Counted from the first letter of the stretch, positions 48,919 through 58,175 are shown. The stretch is DNA of 64,000 bases from Pseudomonas sp. (GCF_002796985.1 NZ_PEKX01000009.1:510129-574128), one strand, 5' to 3'. Numbers and translations are program-made. Notes: generated from the sequence alone by a model not told the origin.

Positions 48919-49341
48919 ATGAAAGCGCGAATTCAGTGGGCGGGCGAGGCGATGTTCCTCGGCGAATCCGGCAGCGGCCACGTCGTGGTAATGGACGGTC
49001 CGCCGGACGCCGGTGGCCGCAACCTGGGTGTGCGGCCGATGGAGATGCTCCTGCTCGGCTTGGGCGGCTGCACCAACTTCGACGTGGTCAGCATCCTGAA
49101 GAAAGGCCGCCAGCCGGTTGAAAGCTGCGAAGCCTTCCTCGAAGCCGAACGCGCCGACGAAGATCCGAAGGTGTTCACCAAGATCCACGTGCACTTCGTG
49201 GTCAAGGGCCGTGGCCTGAAGGAAGCTCAAGTCAAACGTGCGGTCGAACTGTCGGCTGAGAAGTACTGCTCCGCCTCGATCATGCTCGGCCGCGCTGGCG
49301 TCGAGATCACCCATGACTACGAGATCGTGGAACTGGGCTGA
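48919..49341 (+). CDS. OsmC/YhfA-like protein
   Basis: 140 residues from ATG at 48919 after GGCGGAG. OsmC-fold features: a strand-rich N-terminus (KARIQWAGEAMFLGESGSGHVVVMDG), then MEMLLLGLGGCTNFDVVSILKKGRQPV with one conserved Cys (about 56), and KYCSASIMLGRAGVEITHDYEI with the second Cys (about 116). The two cysteines are the peroxidatic pair in OsmC/Ohr proteins. The spacing fits the YhfA-like subgroup, whose substrate is unknown. It shares a divergent region with vfr and precedes speD. Confidence 0.88.
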   Translation: MKARIQWAGEAMFLGESGSGHVVVMDGPPDAGGRNLGVRPMEMLLLGLGGCTNFDVVSILKKGRQPVESCEAFLEAERADEDPKVFTKIHVHFVVKGRGLKEAQVKRAVELSAEKYCSASIMLGRAGVEITHDYEIVELG

Positions 49342-49384
49342 TAGCCCCCTCCATCCTTTCATCATCAAGGGTGCGCAAACTCTG

Positions 49385-49406
49385 GCAGAGGTCGCCTGAC
49401 CTCTGC
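49385..49406. repeat. Perfect 9-bp inverted repeat upstream of speD
   Basis: GCAGAGGTC-GCCT-GACCTCTGC, followed by ATAATGCGCCACCTTTTTT. It may be a terminator for the OsmC gene with a T tract 14 bases downstream, or an operator over a CATAAT -10 box of speD. Confidence 0.5.
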
Positions 49407-49567
49407 ATAATGCGCCACCTTTTTTCAGGGCCATCCGGCCCGAAACCAAGCAACCACAATCGCCATCGCGAAGAGGTGTAAACCGTCCTACGCAGGTGCC
49501 GCCGTACGCGCCTGACGGGCATGCTCAACCACGCGGCAGAGCCGCATTTGATGAGAGTTTTCCCACG

Positions 49568-50362
49568 GTGAAAAGCAAACTCAAGCTCCACGGGTTCAAC
49601 AACCTGACGAAGACCTTGAGCTTCAACATCTATGACATCTGCTATGCCGAGACGCCTGAAGACCAGCAGGCCTACGTGCAGTACATCGACGAAGAGTACG
49701 ATGCCGAACGTCTCACGCAGATCCTCACCGATGTTGTCGACATCATTGGCGCAAACATCCTGAACATCGCCCGTCAGGATTACGATCCGCAAGGCGCCAG
49801 CGTGACCATCCTGATCTCCGAGCAGCCGGTCACCCCGACCGACAGCCAGATCGAGGAATCCCCGGGGCCGCTGCCGGAAACCATTCTGGCGCACCTCGAC
49901 AAGAGCCATATCACCGTGCACACCTATCCGGAGATCCATCCGGTGGAAGGCATTGCGACCTTCCGGGTGGACATCGATGTGTCGACCTGCGGCGTTATCT
50001 CGCCGCTGAAAGCGCTCAACTACCTCATCCACCAGTTCGATTCGGACATCGTCACCGTGGATTACCGCGTGCGCGGTTTCACCCGCGATGTGGAAGGTAA
50101 GAAGCACTTTATCGACCACGAGATCAACTCGATCCAGAACTATCTCTCCGACGACACGTACGAGGCCTACCAGATGACCGACGTGAACGTGTACCAGGAG
50201 AATCTGTTCCACACCAAGATGCTGCTCAAGGAGTTCGACCTGGACAATTACCTGTTCGGTGACGCGACCCGCAATCTGTCGGCCGAGCAGCGCCAGCAGG
50301 TGGAAGAGCGTGTACGGCACGAGATGCTGGAGATCTTCTACGCGCGCAATATGCCGCGCTGA
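49568..50362 (+). CDS. speD: S-adenosylmethionine decarboxylase SpeD, proenzyme
   Basis: 264 residues if it starts at GTG 49568 (then [19 protein letters not shown]), the same length as E. coli SpeD; no ATG fits and GATGAGAG precedes it. The self-cleavage site is [16 protein letters not shown]: Ser113 becomes the pyruvoyl cofactor. The large-subunit part contains [21 protein letters not shown], with the catalytic Cys. It supplies decarboxylated SAM for spermidine synthesis. A strong terminator follows directly, so it is monocistronic or distal only to the OsmC gene. Confidence 0.96.
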   Translation: MKSKLKLHGFNNLTKTLSFNIYDICYAETPEDQQAYVQYIDEEYDAERLTQILTDVVDIIGANILNIARQDYDPQGASVTILISEQPVTPTDSQIEESPGPLPETILAHLDKSHITVHTYPEIHPVEGIATFRVDIDVSTCGVISPLKALNYLIHQFDSDIVTVDYRVRGFTRDVEGKKHFIDHEINSIQNYLSDDTYEAYQMTDVNVYQENLFHTKMLLKEFDLDNYLFGDATRNLSAEQRQQVEERVRHEMLEIFYARNMPR

Positions 50363-50377
50363 TCTGCCGCACGATGA

Positions 50378-50406
50378 AAAAAGGGCGCCCAGTGGGCGCC
50401 CTTTTT
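50378..50406. terminator. Bidirectional terminator between speD and coq7
   Basis: AAAAAGGGCGCCC, loop AGT, GGGCGCCCTTTTT: a perfect 13-bp stem with A and T tails. Confidence 0.92.
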
Positions 50407-50420
50407 CGTTGCTGGCCGGA

Positions 50421-51068
50421 TCAGATCCGGTAGGTGGACTTGGTCATCACCTTGGACAGCAAGGTCATGCCGAACTTTACCGGCGTCGGGAAGCGCAGGC
50501 CGCCGGCCTCGATGGCGCTGGTGGCATGGTGCTCCTCGTCTTCGCGCATCTGCTCGAGAATGGCGCGGGACTTCTGGTCCTCGGCGGGGATTTCCGCCAG
50601 GTGTTCGTCCAGGTGCTTGCACACCTGGTCTTCGGTAGCGGCGACGAAGCCCAGGCTGACGCGGTCGCTGATCAGCCCGGCAGCCGCGCCGACGCCGAAG
50701 GACAGGCCGTAGAAAATCGGGTTGAGCACGCTCGGGCGGCTGCCAAGCTGACGGATGCGCTGTTCGCACCAGGCGAGGTGATCGACCTCCTCGTCGGCAG
50801 CTTCTTCCATGGCCTTGCGCACTTTGGGCAGCTTGGCGGTCAGTGCCTGGCCCTGGTACAGCGCCTGGGCGCAGACCTCGCCGGTGTGGTTGATGCGCAT
50901 CAGCCCGGCCACATGGCGGGCGTCCGTTTCGCTGAGCTCGGCGTCGGGCTGGACGATGGCGGGGGATGGGCGCCCTGGATGGCCACTGAAGGGCAGCAGG
51001 GTGCGCAGCGCGGCATCGGCCTGCAGCAGGAAGCGGTCGGCGGGAGAGTAGTGACGGTCGGCGGACAT
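50421..51068 (-). CDS. coq7: 2-nonaprenyl-3-methyl-6-methoxy-1,4-benzoquinol hydroxylase Coq7
   Basis: 215 residues. It is a di-iron carboxylate hydroxylase with the paired EXXH motifs: [12 protein letters not shown] and [13 protein letters not shown] (about 93-105), then MREDEEHH near the C-terminus. [18 protein letters not shown] is the membrane-associated helix. It performs the last hydroxylation in ubiquinone synthesis, the role of Coq7/CAT5 that replaces UbiF in pseudomonads. It is convergent with speD and lies 101 bases downstream of the HIT gene. Confidence 0.96.
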   Translation of the reverse strand: MSADRHYSPADRFLLQADAALRTLLPFSGHPGRPSPAIVQPDAELSETDARHVAGLMRINHTGEVCAQALYQGQALTAKLPKVRKAMEEAADEEVDHLAWCEQRIRQLGSRPSVLNPIFYGLSFGVGAAAGLISDRVSLGFVAATEDQVCKHLDEHLAEIPAEDQKSRAILEQMREDEEHHATSAIEAGGLRFPTPVKFGMTLLSKVMTKSTYRI

Positions 51069-51169
51069 GGCGCACCTCCGGTAGGAACATTCGCCCGGCA
51101 GTTTACCGGATGGCGGATGACAGGTCTTGCCGAGGTGCGCGCAGCTCGCTCTTGTTGAGTGTCCGGCGA

Positions 51170-51508
51170 TCAGCCCGGCGGCCAGTGCATCTGACGCTGA
51201 CCCAGTACGTGCATGTGGATGTGGTGCACGGTCTGGCCGCCCAGGTCGTTGCAGTTCATCACCACGCGGAAGCCCTCGTCGCAGCCCTGTTCCTTCGCCA
51301 GGCGCTGGGCGGTGAAGAGGATGTGCCCGGCCAGCGGCTTGTCCGCTTCGGTCAGGTCGTTGAGAGTGGATACGTGCTTCTTCGGGATCACCAGGAAATG
51401 CACCGGCGCCTGTGGGCCAATATCGTGGAAGGCGATCACCTGATCATCTTCATAGAGCTTGCGCGCGGGAATGTCCCCGGCGACGATCTTGCAGAACAGA
51501 CAGTCCAC
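51170..51508 (-). CDS. HIT-domain (HinT-like) nucleotide-binding protein
   Basis: 112 residues, starting at GTG 51508 nine bases after [29 protein letters not shown] is the HinT N-terminus, with the CxxC metal-binding pair. The HIT motif [18 protein letters not shown] is at the C-terminus. HinT enzymes hydrolyse AMP-lysine and similar phosphoramidates. It is divergent from the ATPase gene at 51602, with 93 bases between. Confidence 0.93.
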   Translation of the reverse strand: MDCLFCKIVAGDIPARKLYEDDQVIAFHDIGPQAPVHFLVIPKKHVSTLNDLTEADKPLAGHILFTAQRLAKEQGCDEGFRVVMNCNDLGGQTVHHIHMHVLGQRQMHWPPG

Positions 51509-51601
51509 GAAATGCTCCTCCAGTCGTATAGGTAGGAGCAGGAGTTTAGCGGCCGTCGACCGCCGCGCCCAGTTCCGGGCCGGTCAACGCAAGGAGCTAG
51601 C

Positions 51602-53083
51602 GTGCAGAACGATATCCATGACCTGGGCCTGGTGCTCGACTCCAGGGTCAAGCTGATCGTGATCGAGTCCTGGGACGAGCCACGGGTTCTTGAGACTCTC
51701 ACCGGCCTGGCGGTGCGGCGCGGCCTCAACCTACAGCTGTGGTCGGCGACCGAGGGCCTGCAGCGCCTGGGTTTTGGTGGTGAACCTCAGGGGGAGAGCG
51801 ACAGCCGTGAGGCGGAGAATGCCTTGCGGCTGATCAAGGCCGATCCGCAGCCGAACCTTTACGTGCTCTGCGATCTGCATCCCTACCTGACGGATAACCC
51901 GCGCGCCGTGCGTCTGCTCAAGGAGATCGCCATGGCCGAGGGGAATTTCCGGCCCACGGTGGTGCTGGTCTCCCATGCGCTGAAGCTACCCGCTGAAGTC
52001 CAGCGCTTCGCCGCGCGCTTTGCGTTGTCTCTGCCGTCCGAGGATGAGCTGGTAGGGCTGGTGCGTGAGGAGGCTACCCGCTGGAGCGAGCGCAACCGAG
52101 GCGCGCGCGTACGCACGGACAACCGCACCCTGCGCCAGGTCGTGAAGAACCTGCGCGGCCTGACCCACGGTGAGGCCCGGCTGCTGGCGCGTAGCGTGAT
52201 CTGCAACGATGGCGCGATCACCCAGGAGGATCTGCCGGAGCTCAACCGTACCAAGTTCGAACTACTCAACCTCGACGGCGTACTCAGCTTCGAGCACGAC
52301 ACCGCGCGCTTTGCCGAGGTGGGCGGGCTGGCCAGCCTCAAGCGCTGGCTGGGCGAACGGCAGAGCGCTTTCACCGAGAGCAAGGACAAGGATCTGCCCA
52401 AGGGCGTGCTGCTGGTGGGGGTGCAGGGCGGCGGCAAGAGCCTGGCGGCCAAGGCCGTTGCCGGTCTGTGGGGGCTGCCCTTGCTACGACTGGACTTCGG
52501 CAGCCTCTACAACAAGTACTTCGGCGAAACCGAGCGCAATCTGCGTGAAGCGTTGCGTCTGGCGGACAGCATGGCGCCCTGTGTGCTCTGGGCGGACGAG
52601 ATCGAGAAGGGCGTGGCGACGGGCGATCAGGACAACGGCGTCAGCCAGCGGGTGCTGGCGACTCTGCTGACCTGGATGGCCGAGCGCAAGGCGCCGGTGT
52701 TCATGGTGGCGACCGCGAATGCCATCGATCGGTTGCCCCCGGAGCTGGTGCGCAAGGGACGTTTCGACGAGCTGTTCTTCGTCGATCTTCCGGACCATGC
52801 CGTGCGCATGGACATCTTCCGTATTCACCTCGTGCGCCGCGAGCTGGAGGTGGCGCAGTTCGACCTGGGAGCATTGGCTGAGGCGGCGGACGGCTTTTCC
52901 GGTGCGGAGATCGAGCAAGCAGTGGTCGGCGCCTTCTATGCTGCGCAGGCGCGACAGAAGGCGGTGGATCAGGCACTGCTGCTGGAGGAAATCCGCCGGA
53001 CCGCGCCGTTGTCGGTGGTCATGGCGGAAGAGCTGGCCGCCTTGCGTCAATGGGCCGACGGCCGCACCGTACGCGCGGATTGA
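51602..53083 (+). CDS. Ycf46-like AAA ATPase of unknown function
   Basis: 493 residues from GTG at 51602, eight bases after AAGGAG. The N-terminal half (about 1-240) is not an ATPase; it has VKLIVIESWDEPRVLETL and a RecA-like strand pattern. The C-terminal AAA domain has Walker A VGVQGGGKSLAAKAVAG (about 271-287), Walker B CVLWADEIEKG (about 327-337), sensor-1 VATANAIDRLPPELVRKGRFDELF with the arginine finger, and a small lid (GFSGAEIEQAVVGAFY). The whole resembles Ycf46, a plastid and cyanobacterial AAA protein linked to CO2-concentrating physiology. The function in Pseudomonas is not known to me. Confidence 0.85.
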   Translation: MQNDIHDLGLVLDSRVKLIVIESWDEPRVLETLTGLAVRRGLNLQLWSATEGLQRLGFGGEPQGESDSREAENALRLIKADPQPNLYVLCDLHPYLTDNPRAVRLLKEIAMAEGNFRPTVVLVSHALKLPAEVQRFAARFALSLPSEDELVGLVREEATRWSERNRGARVRTDNRTLRQVVKNLRGLTHGEARLLARSVICNDGAITQEDLPELNRTKFELLNLDGVLSFEHDTARFAEVGGLASLKRWLGERQSAFTESKDKDLPKGVLLVGVQGGGKSLAAKAVAGLWGLPLLRLDFGSLYNKYFGETERNLREALRLADSMAPCVLWADEIEKGVATGDQDNGVSQRVLATLLTWMAERKAPVFMVATANAIDRLPPELVRKGRFDELFFVDLPDHAVRMDIFRIHLVRRELEVAQFDLGALAEAADGFSGAEIEQAVVGAFYAAQARQKAVDQALLLEEIRRTAPLSVVMAEELAALRQWADGRTVRAD

Positions 53084-53090
53084 ATGCCGG

Positions 53091-53879
53091 TCAGTTGGCC
53101 AGCGCCAGGCGGTTGATACGCCCGGCCAGTTTGCGCATGACCCAGCGTGGCAGCAGGCGCACGCCATAGGCAAACAGGCGGTTGCGCCAGCCGGGGATGA
53201 TCAGCGCGGGCGCGCGGCGCAGCGCCTTCACGGCCAGGAAGGCGACTTCCTCGGGGGGCATGACGCGCTTGCCGTCGTCGAGCTTGCCCAGGCGCATGTC
53301 GGCATTGCGGTAGAAGGCAGTGCGGGTCGGGCCCGGGCACAGCACCGAGACCTTGATGCCGCGGCCTTTGAGCTCCTCGCGCAGACCTTCGGAGAAGTGC
53401 AGCACGAATGCCTTGCTGGCGTAGTAGCTACTCATCCAGGGGCCGGGCAGCAGGCTGGCCATGGAGGCGACGTTGAGAATCTGCCCGCCGCCGCTGCGCT
53501 CCATCATGGCGCCGATGCCGTGGCACAGACGCGCCAGGGCCAGGACGTTGAGCTCCAGCAGTTCCTGCTCACGGGACCAGTCCTGATCGATGAAGGCGCC
53601 GGAGGTGCCGACGCCGGCATTGTTCACCAGCAGCTCGATCTGCCGTCCGCTTTGTTCCAGCTCGTGCAGCAGACCGGAGATCTGCAGCGGCTCGGACAGG
53701 TCGCAGACTCGGAACAGCACCTCTACCCCGAAACGCTGAGATAACTCGCAGGCGGCGCTGTCCAGTGCATCGCGCTGGCGCGCCACCAGGATCAGCGCCT
53801 GGCCGCGGCGGGCAAGGGCTTCGGCCAGTGCCAGGCCGATTCCGCTGGAAGCGCCGGTGATGAGGGCAAAACGAGGCAT
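53091..53879 (-). CDS. Short-chain dehydrogenase/reductase
   Basis: 262 residues, classical SDR. The cofactor motif is TGASSGIGLALAEAL (about 8-22), the NNAG motif is LLVNNAGVGTSG (about 84-95), and the catalytic Tyr/Lys pair is in SSYYASKAF (about 151-159). The Arg-rich SARR-type residue after strand 2 suggests NADPH. The C-terminal stretch ALIIPGWRNRLFAYGVRLLPRWVMRKLAGRIN is amphipathic and may attach to the membrane, as in YqjQ/DltE-like SDRs. The substrate is unknown. It is convergent with the ATPase gene, with seven bases between the stops. Confidence 0.9.
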   Translation of the reverse strand: MPRFALITGASSGIGLALAEALARRGQALILVARQRDALDSAACELSQRFGVEVLFRVCDLSEPLQISGLLHELEQSGRQIELLVNNAGVGTSGAFIDQDWSREQELLELNVLALARLCHGIGAMMERSGGGQILNVASMASLLPGPWMSSYYASKAFVLHFSEGLREELKGRGIKVSVLCPGPTRTAFYRNADMRLGKLDDGKRVMPPEEVAFLAVKALRRAPALIIPGWRNRLFAYGVRLLPRWVMRKLAGRINRLALAN

Positions 53880-53934
53880 TCAGGAGTCTCTGTGGCGGGG
53901 TGGCGTTCGACCACGCCCGCCACGGGTTGTTGCA

Positions 53935-55053
53935 TTACTGGTCAGTGCTTTCGCTAGGGTCCGAATCGGCGCCCTCGGTGTCGCCACTTCTGAAGTCGTC
54001 GTCGGAGGGCTCCGCGGCAGCGGCCGGGTCGGCAGATTCGTCGCCCGGTTGATACTGCGATGCTTGCGCCGCCTGGGCGCGTTCGACATAGCTCTGGTAG
54101 GCCGGAATTGCGATGGCCGCGAGGATACCGCCAAATACCGGGAACAGCAGCCAGGAGAAGGCCAGGGCCTTGACGCCGGTGCTGTTGGGCGGCGGCGGCG
54201 GGCCGAAGCGGTTGGCACTCTGCTCGCCGGGCATGAACAGCATCAGCAGGCTGAGCACTGCGTTGACGAAGGGGACCAGCAAGGCGAGCCAAAGCCAGCC
54301 GGACCAGCCCAGGTCATGCAGGCGCTGCACACCGATGGGCACGCTGAAGACCATGGCGGCGATGACCACCACGGCGATGGCAGCCACGCCCAGGGGCATC
54401 GAAACGGCCATCAGCAGGCTGGCGACCAGGTAGGCGCCGAAGACGATGAAGGACAGCGCGGCAGACCAGCCGAGGTAGCGCACGCGACCGATCCGGCCGG
54501 ACAGGCTGCGGACTTTCAGTTCGCCGAATTCCGGTAGATCATCGCCAACTTTTGCCTGGGGCGGCGCGTAGGGAGAGGCAGCGGCGTTCGGGGCGGTGGC
54601 TGCGGCGGTGGGAGCTGGATTGGCGGCTAGCTCAGCCTGCCGCGCCAGGTACTTCTCGATGACAATGCCGCAGGCGTTGCACTCGATGGAGGAAGCTTGT
54701 TCATGCCCGCACTTGGGGCAGGTCATCCGCTCGTTGCTGGTAGATTCGCCGGTGGCGCGGGCCGCCAGAGTCGCATCGCTGGGGTGGTCATCGGTCTCTA
54801 CCAGGCTCAGGCCGGCAACGCCATCGGCTTCCTTGCGGGCGTTGGCGCCAGCGCCGTGGAGAGCACGCAGGTACTTGTCGGCTTCGTCGCCGGACAGGTC
54901 GCGCTTGAGCACCACCGCCTGGCCACTGAACAGTGCTTCGATCTTCGAGGCATCGCTCTTGAACAGGCGGGCGAGGTTTTCCTTGGCAGTTTCCAGCGGC
55001 GTCTGGGGCATCAGCGCGCCGTCGAACACGATCTTGAAGCGGGATTGGTCCAT
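53935..55053 (-). CDS. DUF805 membrane protein with a zinc ribbon and a pilin-like C-terminal helix
   Basis: 372 residues. Residues 1-75 form a soluble domain (FKIVFDGALMPQTPLETAKENLARLFKS, AVVLKRDLSG). A Cys4 zinc ribbon follows: MTCPKCGHE...ECNACGIVIEKYL (about 114-141). After an Ala/Pro linker comes the DUF805 membrane domain with four helices (RYLGWSAALSFIVFGAYLVASLL, IAVVVIAAMVFSVPIGVQRLHDLGWSGWLWLALLVPF). The last 65 residues contain GGILAAIAIPAYQSYVERAQ (about 307-326), which matches the hydrophobic N-terminal helix of type IV pilins, and then an acidic tail. The role is unknown. It is transcribed in the same direction as the SDR gene. Confidence 0.8.
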   Translation of the reverse strand: MDQSRFKIVFDGALMPQTPLETAKENLARLFKSDASKIEALFSGQAVVLKRDLSGDEADKYLRALHGAGANARKEADGVAGLSLVETDDHPSDATLAARATGESTSNERMTCPKCGHEQASSIECNACGIVIEKYLARQAELAANPAPTAAATAPNAAASPYAPPQAKVGDDLPEFGELKVRSLSGRIGRVRYLGWSAALSFIVFGAYLVASLLMAVSMPLGVAAIAVVVIAAMVFSVPIGVQRLHDLGWSGWLWLALLVPFVNAVLSLLMLFMPGEQSANRFGPPPPPNSTGVKALAFSWLLFPVFGGILAAIAIPAYQSYVERAQAAQASQYQPGDESADPAAAAEPSDDDFRSGDTEGADSDPSESTDQ

Positions 55054-55158
55054 AGGGGCATCCTTGTCTTCTGGCTATGTTGGAATCGCTACAGCGTAAT
55101 CGGGCCGCCGAAGGCCAACAAGCGCCCCCGGCGGATATATCGTGAGCGGTGCCGTCGC

Positions 55159-56127
55159 TCAGACCAGCAGTTGGTTGGACAGGCCAGCGCTGCGCGTCAG
55201 GGCCTGGCGGTACTCATGGTCCAACCGGGCGATCAGCTCGCCAACTGCAGGCAGATCGCGGATCTCACCGACACCCTGGCCGGCGGACCACACGGTCTTC
55301 CAGGCCTTGGCTTCGTCGCTCACCGGCTTGAGCTTCTCGCCATAGTTGAGCGCGCCCCGGTCGCTAAGTCGCTGCATGTCGAAGCCGGCGGCTTCCAGGC
55401 TCTGGCGCATAAAGCTCGCCGGTACGCCGGAGACGGCGGGCGTGTGGACGATATCGGCAGCGCGAGCGCCGATCAGCATGTGTTTGTAGTCCTCGGACGC
55501 CGCACTCTCGCGGGTGGCGATGAAGCGTGTGCCGAGGTAGGCGAGGTCGGCGCCCAGCACCTGGGCGGCAAGGATCTCGTGCCCATGGTTGATGCAGCCG
55601 GCCAGCAGCAGGGTCTTGTCGAAGAACTGGCGGATTTCTGCGATCAGCGCGAAGGGACTCCAGGTGCCGGCGTGGCCACCGGCACCGGCGGCCACCGCGA
55701 TCAGGCCATCGACTCCGGCTTCCGCCGCCTTCTCGGCATGACGGCGGGTGGTGACGTCATGGAATACCAGGCCGCCATAGCTGTGCACCGCATCCACCAC
55801 CTCGCGCACCGCGCCCAGGCTGGTGATGACGATGGGCACCTTGTGCTCGACGCAGAGCTTCAGGTCCGCCTGCAGGCGCGGGTTGGTGTTGTGCACGATC
55901 AGGTTCACCGCATAGGGCGCGGCCTGCGGGTCGGCGGCCAGCCCGGCCTCGATCTCCTCCAGCCAGGCCTTGAAGCCGCTGCTCTCGCGCTGGTTCAGCG
56001 CGGGGAAGCTGCCGACGATGCCGCTCTTGCAGCAGGCCAGCACCAGTTGCGGATTGGAGACCAGGAACATCGGTGCCGCCACCAGGGGAATGCGCAGGCG
56101 GCGGTCGAGCAGGGCGGGCAGGGACAT
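55159..56127 (-). CDS. Nitronate monooxygenase-like flavoprotein (2-nitropropane dioxygenase family)
   Basis: 322 residues, FMN-binding TIM barrel. Family marks: RIPLVAAPMFLVSNPQLVLACCKSGIVGSFP at the start, NLIVHNTNPRLQADL, VFHDVTTRRHAEKAAEAGVDGLIAVAAGAGGHAGTWSPFAL (the GGHAG FMN-phosphate region), and LGADLAYLGTRFIATRES. The substrate is not predictable: this family includes nitronate monooxygenases and enoyl-ACP reductase-like enzymes, and the substitutions in the catalytic region would need structural comparison. It is 19 bases downstream of hemJ and probably cotranscribed. Confidence 0.88.
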   Translation of the reverse strand: MSLPALLDRRLRIPLVAAPMFLVSNPQLVLACCKSGIVGSFPALNQRESSGFKAWLEEIEAGLAADPQAAPYAVNLIVHNTNPRLQADLKLCVEHKVPIVITSLGAVREVVDAVHSYGGLVFHDVTTRRHAEKAAEAGVDGLIAVAAGAGGHAGTWSPFALIAEIRQFFDKTLLLAGCINHGHEILAAQVLGADLAYLGTRFIATRESAASEDYKHMLIGARAADIVHTPAVSGVPASFMRQSLEAAGFDMQRLSDRGALNYGEKLKPVSDEAKAWKTVWSAGQGVGEIRDLPAVGELIARLDHEYRQALTRSAGLSNQLLV

Positions 56128-56146
56128 GACAGTCTCCTTGTCGGGG

Positions 56147-56572
56147 TCAGAAAGGTTTGACGACCACCAGGATCACGATGGCGATCAGGAACAGTACCGG
56201 CACTTCGTTGAACCAGCGGTAGAACACATGGCTGCGGCCGTTCTCGCCACGGGCGAAGCGCTTGAGCATGGCTCCGCACGCATGGTGGTAGCCGATCAGC
56301 AATACGACCAGGGTCAGCTTGGCGTGCATCCAGCCCTGGGTCAGCCAGGCGGGATTGAGGTAGAGCATCCAGGCACCGAGCACGATGGTGAGGATCATCG
56401 AGGGCCCCATGATGCCGCGGTACAGCTTGCGCTCCATGACGCAGAAACGTTCGCGGCTGGCGGTGTCCTCGCTCATGGCGTGATAGACGAACAGGCGCGG
56501 TAGATAGAAGAGCCCGGCGAACCAGCAGACCACGGCAATGATGTGAAAGGCTTTCAACCACAGGTAAAGCAT
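56147..56572 (-). CDS. hemJ: Protoporphyrinogen IX oxidase HemJ
   Basis: 141 residues with four membrane helices. The start YLWLKAFHIIAVVCWFAGLFYLPRLFVYH contains the conserved His and Trp that hold haem. GWMHAKLTLVVLLIGYHH follows, and FNEVPVLFLIAIVILVVVKPF closes. HemJ oxidises protoporphyrinogen IX in haem synthesis in bacteria that lack HemG and HemY. Its start is followed in the opposite direction by the ClC gene. Confidence 0.94.
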   Translation of the reverse strand: MLYLWLKAFHIIAVVCWFAGLFYLPRLFVYHAMSEDTASRERFCVMERKLYRGIMGPSMILTIVLGAWMLYLNPAWLTQGWMHAKLTLVVLLIGYHHACGAMLKRFARGENGRSHVFYRWFNEVPVLFLIAIVILVVVKPF

Positions 56573-56718
56573 CAGGATTTCCTCGGGTCACGGTTGAGCC
56601 GATAGTAGTGGCGCCGTGCAATGCCGTCATCCCTGCGTCTATTACACTGAGATGTTCCGTCCGTGGCTGTTTGCCGCGCGCGCCGCATGGCATCCGGAAG
56701 ATGCCCGGCTCCGTGTCC

Positions 56719-58086
56719 ATGTCAGAACCCATACCGACAGAGAGTTCCAGCGAGCCGACTGGTGATTTTTCCGCTCGTGCCGTGCCCAAACGCCCGTTGG
56801 CGCGTCATCCCTTGCTGCGCCAGTGGCGGCGCAACCTGGCGTTCTGGCTCGGTGCGCTGCTGGTGGGGCTGGTGGCACTGGCTTTCGCCTATCTGGCGGA
56901 CCTCGCCAGCGCGACCTTCCGCGCCGTGGTCGCGCACAACCCGTGGTGGCCGTGGTTGCTTTGCCCGCTGGGTTTTGCCGGCCTGGTCTGGCTGACCCAG
57001 GGCGCGTTGAAGAACACCCGTGGCAGCGGCATTCCACAGGTCATCGTGGCGCTGGAACAACGCAGCAGCCGCACACGAAATGCCTTGCTGTCGGTGCGGA
57101 TTGCCGTGGGCAAACTGGCGATGACCCTGATGGCGCTGCTGGTAGGAGCCTCGGCCGGACGCGAGGGGCCGACCGTACATATCGGCGCGGCCCTGATGTA
57201 TTCGCTCGGCCGTCGCCTGGGGCTCTATCACAAGCGTACGGTATCCGGCCTGATCATCGCCGGTGGTGCGGCGGGCATTGCGGCCGCCTTCAATACACCA
57301 CTGGGCGGGGTGGTCTTCGCCATCGAGGAGCTGAGCCGCACCTTCGAACAGCGCTTCAGCGGGCTGGTGCTCACCGCGGTCCTGCTCGGCGGCATGGTCA
57401 CGCTCGGTCTGATGGGCAGTTACAGCTACTTCGGCCGTCTCTCGGAAAGCATGCCGCTGGGGCCGGCGTGGATCGCCGTGGTGGCCTGTGGCGTGCTCGG
57501 CGGCTTGCTTGGCGGCCTCTACTGCCGGCTGGTGCTGCCGACCCAGCGCGGTCCGCTCGGCTTCATCAGTCGCTGGCGCGGGCGCTGGCCGATCCGTTTC
57601 GCCGCTGCCTGCGGGCTGGTGCTGGCGCTGCTCGGCTTGCTGTCCGGGCAGCACGTGTTCGGCACCGGGTATGCCGAGACCCGTTCCATCCTCGAGGGGC
57701 AGCCGGTGGTGGGGCATGACTTCCTTCTGTGGAAGTTCATCGCCAACGTGATTTCCTTCATCGCCGGCATCCCCGGTGGGCTGTTCTCGCCCTCGCTCAC
57801 CGTCGGTGCCAGCCTGGCTCCCTGGCTGACACCGCTGATCCCTGGAGCAAGCCTGCCCGCCGTGGCGCTGCTGGGGATGTCTGCCTACCTCGCCGGGGTG
57901 ACGCGCACGCCGCTGACCGCCACGGTGATCACCGTGGAGATGTCCCACAGCCCGGACATGCTGATCCCGATCCTTGCTGCCACGCTGCTGGCCAGTGGTG
58001 TGTCGGCTCGCCTGAACCCGCTACCGATCTATCACGCGCTCGCTCGTCAGATGCAGGAAACCCTGGCTTCGACCAAAGGCTCTTAA
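56719..58086 (+). CDS. ClC-family chloride channel or H+/Cl- antiporter
   Basis: 455 residues from ATG at 56719; ATG at 56701 is an alternative and no start has a strong ribosome site. The ClC selectivity motifs are all present: GSGIPQ (about 103-108), GREGPTVH with the gating Glu at 149, GIPGGLFSPSL near 349, and a Tyr-containing C-terminal segment. The proton-pathway internal Glu of E. coli ClcA was not assigned, so channel versus exchanger is open. There are no CBS domains. About ten to twelve hydrophobic helices. The gene is divergent from hemJ and codirectional with argC. Confidence 0.9.
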   Translation: MSEPIPTESSSEPTGDFSARAVPKRPLARHPLLRQWRRNLAFWLGALLVGLVALAFAYLADLASATFRAVVAHNPWWPWLLCPLGFAGLVWLTQGALKNTRGSGIPQVIVALEQRSSRTRNALLSVRIAVGKLAMTLMALLVGASAGREGPTVHIGAALMYSLGRRLGLYHKRTVSGLIIAGGAAGIAAAFNTPLGGVVFAIEELSRTFEQRFSGLVLTAVLLGGMVTLGLMGSYSYFGRLSESMPLGPAWIAVVACGVLGGLLGGLYCRLVLPTQRGPLGFISRWRGRWPIRFAAACGLVLALLGLLSGQHVFGTGYAETRSILEGQPVVGHDFLLWKFIANVISFIAGIPGGLFSPSLTVGASLAPWLTPLIPGASLPAVALLGMSAYLAGVTRTPLTATVITVEMSHSPDMLIPILAATLLASGVSARLNPLPIYHALARQMQETLASTKGS

Positions 58087-58175
58087 ACCGGCGTGCATTC
58101 GCTCTGTTCAGCGGGGGCAGCGGCTCATATCATGGCTGCCCCTGAATTTGGCCCCATAGGTGGAGTGACAGGCAG

